The translations under genes were made by a program, and so were the position numbers. A DNA stretch of 64,000 nt from Przewalskia tangutica. Lineage: Eukaryota; Streptophyta; Magnoliopsida; Solanales; Solanaceae. The stretch spans positions 85,862,790-85,926,789 of the forward strand of contig CM056723.1 of NCBI GenBank assembly GCA_029844215.1, read 5' to 3'. The notes below the pieces were generated by a model that did not search any database, was not told the origin of the DNA, and saw only the letters and a program-made list of their open reading frames with translations. Positions 1 to 12,365 of the stretch are shown in pieces. How positions within the stretch are numbered: the stretch's first letter is position 1; every line of letters begins with the position of its first letter.

Positions 1-918
1 TCCATTGAGAGTCAAATGATGATTTAATTTGTATAAAGTTACTCATGATATTCTATTTGTGCTTAATGTGATTATATTATTTCACCGAGTCCCGGGCCGG
101 GTATGTACATATATTATGATTTTATCGAGTCCCAGAATGGGTTGGGTACGATATACGTGGACAGGCATCTACATGATTTTACCGAGTCCCAGAATGGGCC
201 GGGTACGGTATGTGCACATTATATGATTTCACCGAGACCCTCACTAGGGGCCGGGTACGGTATGTATATGTATATGATTTCATTTACCGAGTCCCATAAT
301 GGGCCGGATATGGTATACGATATGGACATATATGACTCTCATTTCATAATGCACAGTTGCATTGATATTTTTTATTATTATAATTGTCTCCTGTTATCTT
401 TTGGCCAGTTATGATCATTTTTACAGTACATCATATTTCATATACTCGGTACATTTTTCGTATGCCCGCAGATACAGGTACTCAGTTTGGTGATCCTCCA
501 GTCTAGGATTTCCACTCAGCTGTTTGGAGAGCTCCATTGTTCCGGAGCTTAGTCATTTTGGTACAAATCCTTGCTATAGACTTATGCATATTCAGGGGTA
601 CGGCGGGGCCCTGTCCCGTCATATTTCACTGTTATACTCTTAGAGGTATGTAGTCATGTGTGGGTTGGACATGTGTGGATTGTAGACGTGTTTTGGTCAG
701 CTGTACTGTTGTACTTCGTTTTGGGATGTTCCCGTATATAGTGACAACCTTGTCGGCTTGCATATTTTGTGATGATGATTAGTTGTGACTCCTCAGGAGA
801 CAGATTTATTACAGATTATCTATATTGTCTTTAATATCTGTCTGATTATATGTAACATGTTAGTATAAGGGTGCCCAGGTAGGGCACCAATCGCGGCCCG
901 TCGGGTCAGGTCGTGACA
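1..918 (+). mobile_element. LTR H, 3' part of a Ty3/Gypsy-type LTR
   Basis: The stretch ends in the same terminal module as the other LTRs here: the hairpin GTGCCCAGGTAGGGCAC at 871-887, then a C/G-rich run and the terminal GTCGTGACA at 910-918. At 590-620 it has the conserved block with GGCGGGGCCCTGTCCCGTC. No primer-binding site follows the terminal CA, so it is either a 3' LTR or a solo LTR whose start lies left of the window. Short reading frames in it are not convincing genes. Confidence 0.8.
79..310 (+). repeat. Minisatellite inside LTR H
   Basis: Four degenerate copies of a unit of roughly 55-65 bp. Each carries a core like ACCGAGTCCCAGAATGGGCC followed by a TA-rich part. It occupies the position where other LTRs in the window carry different tandem repeats. 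Confidence 0.75.
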
Positions 919-2902
919 GGAGGGGAGTGACTTATCATGCCTTACAAAGGGGGACGTGTTAAGGGATTGGGTGTAGTAACACACATCCACAAGTAATCGC
1001 CCATTACACACACATACACTTCATACGACCAACATTACTTCAAGACTTGGTCAATTCGGCATGTTTCTTCACTTGTTCAAGCAAATGTCTTTGTTGACCA
1101 ATTCAATCTTCTTCAACGGCTCACACTGATCCCATAAGGTATTATCCAAGTCTCACAAGACTCAAAACTTCACCCGCACCATCCACAACTCGTCTAGACC
1201 ACCATATATCAAGTTTGCACAAAATCCGGAACTCAGTTAGAACCATTCTGCCCGGTTAGAGTCATTGAAGTCCACACACTTCAATACTCAACCAAATTAG
1301 CTCAAACCACTTCCCACGTGTCCCGGAGACTTGTAGGGAGTTCCTCGAACTCGTAACAAGCTACCCAGTGCTCCATCATGACCCGTACTTGAACCACATT
1401 GCCCTCAGAATTAGTTAATCTTACATTTCAGCTTGCCACATGTATATGACTCGGTCGAACTCTTAGAATCACTAACCCTTGTGATCTAACTGACCTAAAT
1501 GAATCATAGAAGGTCTCGAAATACCTCCCTCACATCCTGCACCCACGCCTTAGCCCGTAGCCTTCAATGCAAGCATTAACTCGTGCCCCTTTTCTCGGCT
1601 TTTAGTTAATTCCCTTGGACTTTGTCAACTATCTGTTGTACCTCTTAGCTAGACTTGTAATATGCATTAATGTGAATATTAATACCTTGTCACGTGCTCC
1701 ACATATGTCTGAATATCTCGTGACTTGCACATGCCCCTTGAACACGTGTTACACCTTCTCGGGCATCTTTCACCAATGCACACACTTAGCCGTATGTTGT
1801 TGATCCTTTGTATGTGTTATACCCTTTTGTATTGCTTCTCAATGTCTCCCTATATCTGAGCCTTACCCCGTAGCTTTGTTGAACCACATGTTCCTTCTTA
1901 TCATACATTCACTCACATACACTAAGTGTTTGTCAACATGATCCATTTCCAACTTAATTCGTGCTTATCTCACACCGAATTTCCATGGACCAATTCATGG
2001 GTGTGACAAATCACCCACACTCTTTGAGCTTGAAATCCTTGTCAACCACTCAAAGTCACAAGATTGAGATATTAACCCACCCCGGCATGGTTGAACTGTC
2101 TTCTCGAAGTCTCCATCATTGAGAATTGAACATTTTCCCAACGTTATCCTTCATTTGTTTTGTTCACTGCCCATGTCAAGTTTCCATGACCAACACCTTT
2201 ACTCGTGCAATCAACTTAACACCACAACAACCATAAACACCACTTTCGAAAGTCATCTTCAATGGATATCCCTTTCTCACGTTTCACCCCGTAAGCTCAC
2301 AAGTTGTGAACTTGTGTAATTGTTCACACCGTGGCTTCGTAATTCCTTTGGTACCCTTGAATTCCTCTCGGACCCCCATCATTCACTCGATGAAGTCTTT
2401 TATGCGACCCAAAACTCTTAGGGAGGATAAGATATACATATGTCGATGTCCGTACTTCATCCTCCAACATCATGACCCACTTCCTGCCCCGAAGATAGAC
2501 CACAATGTCACCCTTCACTCGATTACATGTGAAGAAATAACTTTACCAATCATGTTCACATCTGAAGTCACGTCCATAATGGCGCCAATAAACAATGACT
2601 TCCCATATTGCCACTTCTTATACGCGACTTGTACCCTTGGTTGGAAACTTGTTTTGGTCGCTTGGGGGTTAAACTAGTTAAGATGACCTCCATTTAGAAT
2701 TTTGAGGGCACAGTTGAGTTGGTAGCACATTTTTACATATGTCTATATGCTTGATTTGTATTCGGGAGGTCTCGGTTGAATATCAGAATGTCGGGGAGAA
2801 ACTTGGAGAAACCAGATTTTTCTGATATCGTTGTATCTGCTTCAGCCAATGGTTGGTATATTCTGCGGGATTGCCTAAGCGAGGCCTAGTTCACATATGC
2901 GA
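919..2902. other. Unassigned intergenic stretch, about 2 kb
   Basis: No LTR module, PBS, polypurine tract or recognisable protein domain was seen on either strand. The longest open frame (2306-2677, +) is 123 codons with no family resemblance I can name. The plus strand is rich in C and T. It may be the internal remains of the element owning LTR H, or old unrelated DNA. Confidence 0.5.
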
Positions 2903-4170
2903 TATTACACCCCATATTTTCAGCAGTTGAGATAAGAACGTACGTAAGAAATTGGGAATTGAATTTTAGAAAGAATGAGAAATTCCGAAAATTTCTCCGA
3001 ACCTTGTAAAGGAAAAGGGTTTATTAGTTGAATTTAATTTCGAAATTTGTCATGTGGGACCACCCGAGAAATTTTGTATGTGTTGGGGAGTTTGGGAAGG
3101 CAAAACGCAGAACAAAAAAAAAACAAAACGTGTATGAACAGTGAAAACCCGTCCATGAACAGTGTCGTTCGATGAACAGTGTTCGGAAAACTGCCATTTC
3201 CGGCCAAACTAGGAATCTGTCGGGGGTGAGACATATACCAAAAGCTTCATCCTGTCGAGCCCGTCAAATCCATACCAACCGCCACCGTCTATTCTCCCGG
3301 AATCGCCGACAATTTCAGATCGAAGTTTCGGTCACTGTTCATCCATCTTCTCCGTTCGATTTTTCTGATTTTCCGGCCAACTGAGGTACAATCGACGGGA
3401 GTTGAGTATACCATCAGAACCACCATCTCCTTTCCATCATTTCCATGTAGACCAGGACCCTCGATTATTGCTCAAACTCGCCGTCGACCAGATCAATTTT
3501 CGCCGAAACTCTAGGTCGCCGACGAGCATTTTTCCGGCCACCACAGGTAGAGTCGATGGTCGTGGCTAGTGTAGAAAGATTCAGGGTGGAAAGGCCAACA
3601 TTTTGGCACCACCCATGACCTCCAATTCAACCCAGATCGTCGGATCGACCAAATCATATTTTCCGATCGAAAGTTGGAAAATTCTAATCGATTCCCGTAC
3701 AGTTGAGGGCTAAGGTGTATACCGTTGTGTTCGTATTTATCTTAGCTACGTTTTGCAACCTATCCCGAGCCTCAATTCTCAGTATTTTGGAATCCGCCAT
3801 TGACGCCGCCTTGAGCTCGCCGGCGCGGTGCGCGCCAGACCATGCGATTCTCCAAAATTGATTTTCCTTCATTAATTCATCCACGCAACAATAATTCGAT
3901 GAATTCACTTCCAACGGATCAAAAATGGAATTTTCCGGCGAACAGTTGATTTTCGGATAGCGGCGCAGTGGGAATTCTGCCACCAATGGCGGCAGTTCAG
4001 GCTGCTCACCCACCCGAAAATGTTCCACGGTACTCTCAGGCAGTCCGGACAGCAATTTCCAATCACCGGCGTTGTCTACTTACCGTGTGGATTAGCTGAA
4101 GAGGTATGTGAACTTCTTCTTTTATACACATGAGTATATTTGAAGTATACTTGCCTTGTTGATTAGGAGT

Positions 4171-4175
4171 ATACT
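4171..4175. repeat. Target-site duplication ATACT, left of element A
   Basis: ATACT lies immediately before the TGTTACACC start of element A and is repeated immediately after its terminal TGACA at 13043-13047. Both lie in the B-LTR minisatellite, whose unit contains TATACTTGCC. Confidence 0.85.
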
Positions 4176-4503
4176 TGTTACACCCCGTAGTTCCAGGGTA
4201 TCTATGTGAGGACGTACGTACGAGAATACGACATTAATATTGGAAGGAAAGAAAGATGTGATTTTTCGACGGAAAAGTTTCCGGATTTTGTGAAGGAAAA
4301 AGGTTCGTTAATGGGAATTGGATTCTCAGATTTGGTATTTGGACTTCTTGGATTATATTAGAATTATGGAATTTTATTTCCGGAATTGGTCACGTGGGGC
4401 CCACGGGAGAAATTTACGATTTTGTGGGGCTCACTTTGTTTTAGAGATTTTTGGCATTACAAATATTTTCGGAAGATGAAATATTTTGGACGAGTAGGGG
4501 GGC

Positions 4504-4513
4504 GACACGTGTC
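4504..4513. promoter_or_regulatory. G-box palindrome in U3 of element A 5' LTR
   Basis: GACACGTGTC is a perfect 10-bp palindrome with a CACGTG core and reads as an ABRE-like G-box (ACGTGTC). It lies about 160 bp upstream of the TATA box. The same palindrome is at 10114-10123 and 38683-38692, with partial forms in D and G LTRs. Confidence 0.55.
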
Positions 4514-4673
4514 ACCCCATGTGAGTGGCCGAACGGTGTGATAGTGGCTTGTGGCCGTTTTTGGTGTGCCATGTGGCTAGCCACTTGTCTTGCTTAGACA
4601 AGTGGCTTGTGTCACCCACACTTGTCCCAAGATCTCACCACACACTTGCCTTGATCTTGGCCATTGTTTTCTC

Positions 4674-4682
4674 TATAAATAC
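4674..4682 (+). promoter_or_regulatory. TATA box of element A 5' LTR
   Basis: TATAAATAC within CTATAAATACCCCT. The same sequence recurs at 10291 in the 3' LTR and, on the minus strand, in solo LTR E (43451-43460). It is followed by a conserved leader with ATTCTTCATCCACACTTGAG. This is the probable core promoter; transcription start would lie some 25-35 bp downstream. Confidence 0.7.
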
Positions 4683-6229
4683 CCCTTGAGTGCAAGACTA
4701 ATTCTTCATCCACACTTGAGATTTCCAAGGAAAAAAATATACTCCCTCCCTTAAGTTGTTTTCGTCCCCCCCCACTTTGTGTAGAAATACTTCAAGTGAT
4801 GTTGTATAATCCCAAATACCCTAGCCTAGTATCCCTAGTAGTATTCCAAAGTTATTTCAATACTAATAGCCCGGAAATACTATTTTATTCCTATAGTCGC
4901 AAATGAAACCCTAGAAAATCTTCATAGCTTGGTTGAAGTGTTAGAGAAGTTGTTTAGAAACTTCTAAGGGTTGCTTGGAGTGGGTTGGAGCGTGAGGAAT
5001 TGGAGCTAAACATTGCTCAGGATCGACTTATAAATCTTGGATAATTTTGGGCTTATCGAGGTAATGATCTATGTCCTTCTATTGTAATTGGATATTACAT
5101 ATGGTAGTAGTTTAGAATTGAGTATAAGATTTATTGGAAGGATGTTTATAAAGAATTGAACTGTATTTACATTGGACTGTATTTACAGTAGACTTGCAGT
5201 ATTATTGTGGGGCAGTGTTGTACACGTCCGGTTAGACGTGTAAACCTCGAGTTGTTGGCTGTAGCGGGCCTTGATAGAAGAGAGATTTATGTGGTTTTTG
5301 GGGAGGTGCTACCGAAATTTCCGTAGAATAAGGAACCTTGTACTTTGAATTATACTACAAAGAGATCGAGAAGTTGATAGACGTTTTGTGGCCTTTATAG
5401 GTTGTAATACTGCGAGTAGCGTATTCTACTTGAAGGGTGGAAAAGGCTAGCAGGGTTATAGTACTTTGAAGCGTGTTGCTAATTGTCGATAATCGTCGCG
5501 AGGTATGTGAACCTCTTCCTATCCTTTCTAGCATGATTGTTGTGAACTATGTAGTACGGTAGACGTACGTGTGCTAAACGAATTTGGTTGGTTTAAAACA
5601 CAAAGTGTTATAATAGCTTTATGGGAAGTTAGTTATAACGACTTTATGTAGGTAAAGGAGTGGGTTGTTGATTTTAAAAAGGTAAGAGACTTGACTAATA
5701 TTTGACTTGGTTTTTAAAGAATAATGTAATATTGATTTTTCTTAAATTTCAAAGTAAGGAACTTGATTTCTAAAAGAAAGGAGATTTGAGGAATTAAAGT
5801 GTTTTGGTTTAAAAGGAAGGCATGGTTTTGTCTTAAATTGGATTAAAAAGAAAACATGGTATTGTCTTGGTTTATTTCAAAAGAAGGTGTGGAAATGGTT
5901 TTGGTTTACTTGAAATGATAGTTACTCTATTTTTGATACTACGAGTATCGTGTGATTTTTGTAAAAGAAAGGGGTCTTTTGAAATAATTTAAGTATGACA
6001 TACTTTGGGGTTAAAACCCGGATTTTTGGCATAAAATGAAAGTACGTTGAGTGTGAGTAAACTTGCCTATGCTAGTTGTGATAGCCTTTGTTGTGCAAGT
6101 GTTGTATTTCTATGACTCTGGCGTCTCGATGGAGGTCGGTTATCTTGTTATATCCTTGGACCCATCGACACGTTGGGTGGCCGGGTAGGGTTCCATTAGG
6201 ATTGTTGTTCCATGGACTAGCTCTCCGCG

Positions 6230-6720
6230 AGGTTACCGATGCAGTTGGTTACGGTAGCTAGCCCCGCATTTGCCTTGGTCGTTCGATGCAGGTTGGTTAC
6301 GGTAGTTGGCTTCGCACTTTCCCGGTCGCTTCTTTATAGTGTCATTCCACGGACTAGTTCCCGAAGTCTCGTGACGCAGGAGGTTCCGGTAGTTAGCCCT
6401 CGTACTTGCCGATCGACGACGTGGCGCAGTTACGGTAGTTGGCTCAGACGCCCGCCACCGTGACGCAGTGGAATGAGGTTGGTGACGCAGTTCGTAGTTG
6501 GCTTTCGTACTTGGCCCGGTCGGATGCGCGACGCAGTTGGTTACGTGGCTATGCCTTCAGACTTGCCGGTCGCTTTATAGCATATTTGGTAAGGTAGGTT
6601 CTGGTAGCTGGCTTTCGTACTTGCCGCTCGATTGATGATGCAGTTGGTTACGTAGCTATGCCTTCGTACTTGCCGTCACGGTTTTATGACACAGTGGGAC
6701 ACGGTGTTCATGTACTCCTT
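6230..6720 (+). repeat. Minisatellite in 5' LTR of element A
   Basis: Around eight degenerate copies of a roughly 60-bp unit with cores like GTAGTTGGCTTCGTACTTGC and CGGTCG. Spacing and sequence differ from the 3' LTR copy at 11880-12365, as expected of a rapidly evolving tandem repeat. Confidence 0.75.
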
Positions 6721-7385
6721 GGTATTATTATATCATGATCGCCAAGCGATGAGGAAGGAATTCCACGGGCATGATTGATATGGTGGGCGTGAGACCCACG
6801 GTTATATTTGAGTGATGACTTTGAGGGCGTGAGTCCCTAACTTGACATGACTGCTTACATGTTGTGAACTGTAGTTTGGTTATCATATATGTCTCATGCT
6901 TTATATAGACTATTATGATTTCATTTCTGATATTTCGATTTCACATACTTGGTACTGTTATCGACCTCCCGGGTGCGTTTATGCCGCAGGTAGAGGTACA
7001 CCGGTTGTTGATCCTCGCTCATAGGATCACCGTTCAACATTTGGGAAGCTCCGTTTCTCCGGAGGATTATCTTTTGGTATGATTCCCTGAGATTGTAGGT
7101 TCTTGTACATTCAGGGGTATGGAGGGGCCCTGTCCCGTCATAGTTGTTGTTACATTCTTAGAGGTCTGTAATACTGTTGTGGGCAGGGTTTGTAAAGGAT
7201 TTAATTGTTCGGTTTGATATATGTATATATTTCAGAAAGGTGACCGTTTTGGTTAGCCTGTTTCTTATTGTATGTCTTGTTTCATGTTTAAGTTTTTATT
7301 TTCGCTGATTTTCTCTGATGTTGTATCACTAGGGTGCCCGGGGTAAGACACCAGTCGCGGGCCCGAGGTCGGGTCGTGACAAAAG

Positions 7386-7397
7386 TGGTATCAGAGC
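7386..7397 (+). promoter_or_regulatory. Primer-binding site of element A (tRNA-Met type)
   Basis: TGGTATCAGAGC starts four bases after the LTR end. It is complementary to the 3' end of plant initiator tRNA-Met and is the standard minus-strand priming site of many plant LTR retrotransposons. Confidence 0.93.
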
Positions 7398-7587
7398 AGT
7401 TAATCCTCGGAAAGTGTCTACAGACCGTATCTAGTAGAGTCTTGATTATCGGCGTGTTGTGCACCACACCTATAATCAGGTGGCTACAGGATATTTAGGA
7501 TTGATTTCCATTCTTCTCATTCTGAGATCGTGCCTTAGATCTGTGTTATGAGTTGGACTCCCTCTGACGTGTTCTTATGTACCAGTT

Positions 7588-8834
7588 ATGCCTCAGCGCA
7601 AGGCAACTAGGGCCCGAAGAAGGCAAGGCGAAGAAAGCTGCGAGTAAACACGAGAGGGTTACGAGGCACAGCCCGATCTTTACCCGAGGTGGTGCTACAG
7701 ACGGCGAATTTATGACGCCGCCCAGCAGAGTTTAGAGCGGCGGTAGCTACCGAGGCCACGATACCGAGCCTCGGTCCCGGCGAGCAGAGGATATGGGTTG
7801 CAAGAGATGGACGATTACTAGTTAGGTTTATGGCCGACTTGAGGATGACGGAGCGGTGAATGCCGTGAGTGCACCCTGGCGATAGTTGGAGACCGGGACT
7901 TCTTAAGTTCTGATCCACGTTGTTCTATGGATCGAGAGTGAGGATGACCTCGTGAGTTTATCAAGCGATTCTACGGATCATGAGAGTGATCAAGGCCTCA
8001 GAGGCAGAGTCGGTGGTATTGGGTTCGCATCGGCTGCGTGATACTGCAGTCGACTGGTTTGATTTGTGGGAACTGTCCCGGGGGGAGCATGCGCTTCCAG
8101 CTGGTTGGGACGAGTTCTTAGGGGTATTTCTTGCACATTTCTTGCCTCCCTAGATGAGGAGGGCTCGGGCCGACAGATTTTTGATGTTGAGGCAGAACGG
8201 GCATACGGTTCGGGAATACAGCGTAGAGTTTGACTCATTAGCTCGGTATGTCCCCGCATTAGTGGCAGACATGGAGGATAGGGTGCACCGATATGTCACA
8301 GGACTTGATGATTATTTAGCGGAGGGTTGCGCAGGAGTAACTCTTCAGCCGGGCATGGACATTGCCCGTATACAGGCTTATGCATAGGGGATGGAGGAAC
8401 GTAGAGACCGACGTAGGGACCATGATCAGCATAAGAGGGCCAAGACAACAGGGTCCTTTGGTAACTTTCGAGGTGGACCGCCTCAGCAGCAGGCTAGTTA
8501 TATACCTCAGCTAGTACAGAGTGCTCCACCACAGTCTTCAGGACGTTCGGGATATTTAGGAGCAGGTCAGGGCTCCAAGGTTTCAGGTTTTCGGGGGAAC
8601 AAGGATGTTAGTCAGATGAGACCACCCCCACCTCGGTGTGGCCATTGTGACAGGTTCCATACTGGGGAGTGTCATGTTATTCAGGGAACTTGCTTTACCT
8701 GCGGCCGGCAGGGCCATTTTGCGAAGAAGTGTCCGACCAGAGGTAGCGCAGATGTTACGATTCAGCCTTCGGGATCCGTGGCTGGTTCATCACCTACTAT
8801 AGCTAGACGCCCTGCAGGGAAGGATTATGATTAG
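7588..8834 (+). pseudogene. gag: Broken gag of element A (capsid part and double zinc motif)
   Basis: A plausible start ATG at 7588 begins MPQRKATRARRR but meets a stop near 7640, and the next 300 bp are decayed. From 7980 a single frame carries gag features: RDTAVDWFDLWELSRGEHAL, a W..F..FLAHFLPP stretch, then at 8154-8387 an R...F..L.Q....V.EY..EF..LARY pattern typical of the retrotransposon gag capsid domain. The frame is interrupted by TAG at 8151-8153 and 8385-8387. The last part (8391-8834) has a basic, Gln/Pro-rich linker and two zinc motifs, CGHCDRFHTGEC and CFTCGRQGHFAKKC. This pair is typical of Tekay/Del-like gag. Gag forms the particle and binds RNA; this copy cannot make the full protein. 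Confidence 0.85.
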
Positions 8835-9755
8835 CGCAACAAAGGGAGGCGGAGCAATATTTACAGGTATTTCTTCAACCCTTTGGAGATTTGTATGCAT
8901 TGATAAGTTGGTTATGTGTTAAGTGTTATATGGTGTTAAATTGTGTTTAAGGTAGCCTGGTTAGTAGAAAGGGTAAGTCTGGGGACGTGAAAATTTTGAA
9001 CCTTAGAATATTATACGTTGAGACCTTAGATGTAAGGCCGTCGTGAGTAAAAGATTTTTTCGGTTGATTTTGGTCGAAGTACGTTATATGCGTGGAGTAT
9101 TGGTGTGATAATTCCATGGGTAGTGTGAGATGGAAGTGGTAGCTTTCATGACGTGAATTAGTAAGATTGTTCCGGATCGGGGAACGAGAGAGTTTGGCGC
9201 TATAGCGGGTCGGGTTGAGGCGGATCGCGGGTCAACCCGCGGCCGGAGTGAGGTGGGGTCGGTTCGAGGTGATCCATAGGATGGTAGGTCACGAGTGCTA
9301 GGCCCAAGTTTAGGTAACCATCGTATGAGTTCGTGGATGTGTTCGACCTGAATCGGATCGTGAAGGCCGGGAATGGCCTTAAAGGAATTTGAGGCTAGTA
9401 AGATGACCAAGCTTGGAGGTGGTAACTCCAAGGTTTTTGGAAACTGAAGCGGTAACTGAAGTATGGAATGTGTACTATAGAGAGTTCGGGTGTATGAGAA
9501 GGGTACGACGAGTAAGGAAAGAAGTGAACAAGTGTTAAGAGATCGGTAGTGATCGTTTCTGTTGTGAAGTGAAGATGCGAAGGGAGTATCCTTTAGACCT
9601 TGGGTGGGAGTTTTTTTGTGATGTTAGAGGTGATTCCTCGTTGGCTTGGATTTGAGTTTTGCTCGTATATTATACTATGGCCATTGGTTGCATTGGTTTC
9701 TTAAGTATATTAGTGAACACTATACCGGCGCATATATGTTTTGAGACTTAGAAGG
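8835..9755 (+). other. Internal non-coding part of element A where pol is missing
   Basis: There is no frame with protease, RT, RNase H, integrase or chromodomain motifs. A block around 9170-9400 (GGGTCGGGTTG, then CGCGGGTCAACCCGCGG, then a stretch with GGCCCAAGTTTAG) is shared with the internal regions at 16340-16447, 22925-23120 and, inverted, 46990-47160. It is therefore a family component, not random filler. It contains the inverted repeat GCGGGTCAACCCGC. Confidence 0.7.
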
Positions 9756-9790
9756 AACATTCGGGACGAATGTTTCTAAGGGGGGAAGAA
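9756..9790 (+). promoter_or_regulatory. Hairpin and polypurine tract of element A
   Basis: AACATTCG GGA CGAATGTT (9756-9774) is a perfect 8-bp stem with a 3-nt loop. TCT follows, then the purine tract AAGGGGGGAAGAA directly before the 3' LTR. The PPT primes plus-strand synthesis. In autonomous Tekay elements the equivalent sequence is the end of the pol frame, so the hairpin may be a coding relic. Confidence 0.85.
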
Positions 9791-10290
9791 TGTTACACCC
9801 CGTAGTTCCAGTGTATCTATGTGAGGACGTACGTACGAGAATACGACATTAAGATTGGAAGGAAAGAAATATGTGATTTTTCGACGGAAAAGTTTCCGGA
9901 TTTTGTGAAGGAAAAAGGTTCGTTAATGGGAATTGGATTCCCAGATTTGGTATTTGGACTTCTTAGATTATATTAGAATTATGGAATTTTATTTCCGGAT
10001 TGGTCACGTGGGCCCACGGGAGAAATTTACGGTTTTGTGGGGCCCACTTTGTTTTAGAGATTTTTGGCATTACGGATATTTTCGGAAGATGAAATATTTT
10101 GGGCGAGTAGGGCGACACGTGTCACCCCCATGTGGCCAAGGTGGCCGAATGGTGTTGACAAGTGGCTTGTGGCCGTTTTTGGTGTGCCATGTGGCTAGCC
10201 ACTTGTCTTGCTTAGACAAGTGGCTTGTGGCACCCACACTTGTCCAAGATCTCACCACACACTTGCCTTGATCTTGGCCATTGTTTTCTC

Positions 10291-10299
10291 TATAAATAC
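10291..10299 (+). promoter_or_regulatory. TATA box of element A 3' LTR
   Basis: TATAAATAC in the same context as the 5' LTR. If active it would read outward into the B1 LTR remainder from 13043. Confidence 0.6.
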
Positions 10300-10923
10300 C
10301 CCTTAAGTGCAAGACTAATTCTTCATCCACACTTGAGATTTCCAAGGAAAAAAATATACTCCCTCCCTTAAGTTGTTTTCGTCCACCCCCCACTTTGTGT
10401 ATAAATACTTCAAGTGTTGTTGTATAATCCCAAATACCCTAGCCTAGTATCCCTAGTAGTATTCCAAAGTTATTTCAATACTAAGAGCCCGGAAATACTA
10501 CTTTATTCCTATAGTCGCAAATGAAACCCTAGAAAATCTTCATAGCTTGGTTGAAGTGTTAGAGAAGTTGTTTAGAAACTTCTAAGGGTTTCTTGGAGCG
10601 GGTTGGAGCGTGAGGAATTAGAGCTAAACGTTGCTCAGGATCGACTTATAAATCTTGGATAATTTTGGGCTTATCGAGGTAATGATCTATGTCCTTCTAT
10701 TGTAATTGGATATTACATATGGTAGTAGTTTAGAATTGAGTATAAGATTTATTGGAAGGATGTTTATAAAGAATTGAACTGTATTTACATTGGACTGTAT
10801 TTACAGTAGACTTGTAGTATTATTGTGGGGCAGTGTTGTACACGTCCGGTTAGACGTGTAACCCCCCTTGGAGTTGTTGGCTTGGTAGCGGGCCTTGATA
10901 GAAGAGGAGATTTATGTGGTTTC

Positions 10924-10940
10924 GGGGGGGGGGGGGGGGG
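10924..10940 (+). repeat. Run of 17 G
   Basis: The matching position in the 5' LTR (near 5300) has only a few G, so the run expanded after insertion or is an assembly or sequencing artefact. Confidence 0.8.
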
Positions 10941-11879
10941 AGGTGCTGCCGAAATTTCCGTAGAATAAGGAACCTTGTACTTTGAATTATGCTACAAAGA
11001 GATCGAGAAGTTGATAGACGTTTTGTGGCCTTTATAGGTTGAAATACTGCGAGTAGCGTATTCTACTTGAAGGGTGGAAAAGGCTAGCAGGGTTATAGTA
11101 CTTTGGAGCGTGTTGCTAATTGTCGATAATCGTCGCGAGGTATGTGAACCTCTTCCTATCCTTTCTAGCATGATTGTTGTGAACTATGTAGTACGGTAGA
11201 CGTACGTGTGCTAAACGAATTTGGTTGGTTTAAACCATAAAGTGTTATAATAGCTTTATGGAAAGTTAGTTATAACGACTTTATGTAGGTAAAAGAGTGG
11301 GTTGTTGATTTTAAAAAGGTAAGAGACTTGACTTATATTTGACTTGGTTTTTAAAGAATAATGTTGTATTGATTTTTCTTAAATTCCAAAGTAAGGAACT
11401 TGATTTCTAAAAGAAAGGAGATTTGAGGAATTAAAGTGTTTTGGTTTAAAAGGAAGGCATGGTTTTGTCTTAAATTGGTTTAAAAAGAAAACATGGTATT
11501 GTCTTGGTTTATTTCAAAAGAAGGTGTGGAAATGGTTTTGGTTTACTTGAAATGATAGTTACTCTATTTTTGATACTACGAGTATCGTGTGATTTTTGTA
11601 AAAGAAAGGGGTCTTTTGAAAGAATTTAAGTATGACATACTTTGGGGTTAAAACCCGGATTTTCGGCATAAAATGAAAGTACCTTGAGTGTGAGTAAACT
11701 TGCCTATGCTAGTTGTGATAGCCTTTGTTGTGCAAGTGTTGTATTTCTATGACTACCGCGTCTATCGATGGAGGGTCGATTATCTTGTTATATCCTTGGA
11801 CCTACTGACACGTTGGGTGGCCCACTGGTAGGGTTCCATTAGGATTGTTGTTCCATGGACTAGCTCTCGCGAGGTTTCT

Positions 11880-12365
11880 ACGCAGTTGGTTCGGTAGCTA
11901 GCCCCGTACTTGCCGATCGTTCTTGTCTGAGTTGGTTCTGGTAGTTGGCTTTCGTACTTGCCCCGGTCAGTTCTTTATAGTGTCGTTCCACGGACTAGTT
12001 CCCCACGAAGTCTCGTGATGCAGGAGGTTCTGGTAGTTAGCCCCCGTACTTGCCCCGGTCAGCGACGTGACACAGGTGGTTCTGGTAGTTGGCTTAGACT
12101 CGCCGATCGGCCATGCGAGTGGAATGAGGTTGGTAGCGACGGTTACGGTAGTTGGCTTCGTACTTGCCCGATCGGACGCGCGAGGCGAGTTGGTTACAGT
12201 GGCTATGCGCCGTACTTGCCCGATCGGTTTATAGCATAGTTGGTGCGGTAGGTTATGGTAGTTGGCTTTCGTACTTGCCCCGGTCAGTTGATGATACAGG
12301 TTGGTTTTGGTAGCTATGCCTTCGTACTTGCCCCGTACGGTTTTTATGACACAGGTGGGACCTGG
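11880..12365 (+). repeat. Minisatellite in 3' LTR of element A
   Basis: Degenerate tandem units with GTAGTTGGCTTCGTACTTGC and CGATCGG or CCGGTCAG cores. This is the counterpart of 6230-6720 with indels between copies. Confidence 0.75.

Larger units (their letters stand above)
4176..7381 (+). mobile_element. 5' LTR of element A
   Basis: It runs from TGTTACACCCCGTAG to GGTCGTGACA and matches the 3' LTR at 9791-13042 along its length, differing mainly in the tandem-repeat part. Modules in order: ACGTACGT palindrome near the start, G-box palindrome GACACGTGTC at 4504-4513, TATA box at 4674, AGGTATGTGA at 5501-5510, minisatellite at 6230-6720, conserved GGGGCCCTGTCCCGTC block near 7120-7140, terminal hairpin at 7334-7351. 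Confidence 0.92.

Noticed and set aside
2306..2677. 123-codon frame as a possible gene
   Set aside because: No family resemblance, no promoter context and unremarkable composition. Such a length is expected by chance in 2 kb.
7386..7397. PBS sequences as tRNA gene fragments
   Set aside because: Only 12 bases match the tRNA 3' end, always next to an LTR end. No cloverleaf is present.
9084..10393. Frames of 107-115 codons at 9084-9431 and 9933-10393
   Set aside because: They lie in the pol-less interior and across the LTR start, occur on opposite strands of the same DNA, and lack any retroelement motif.
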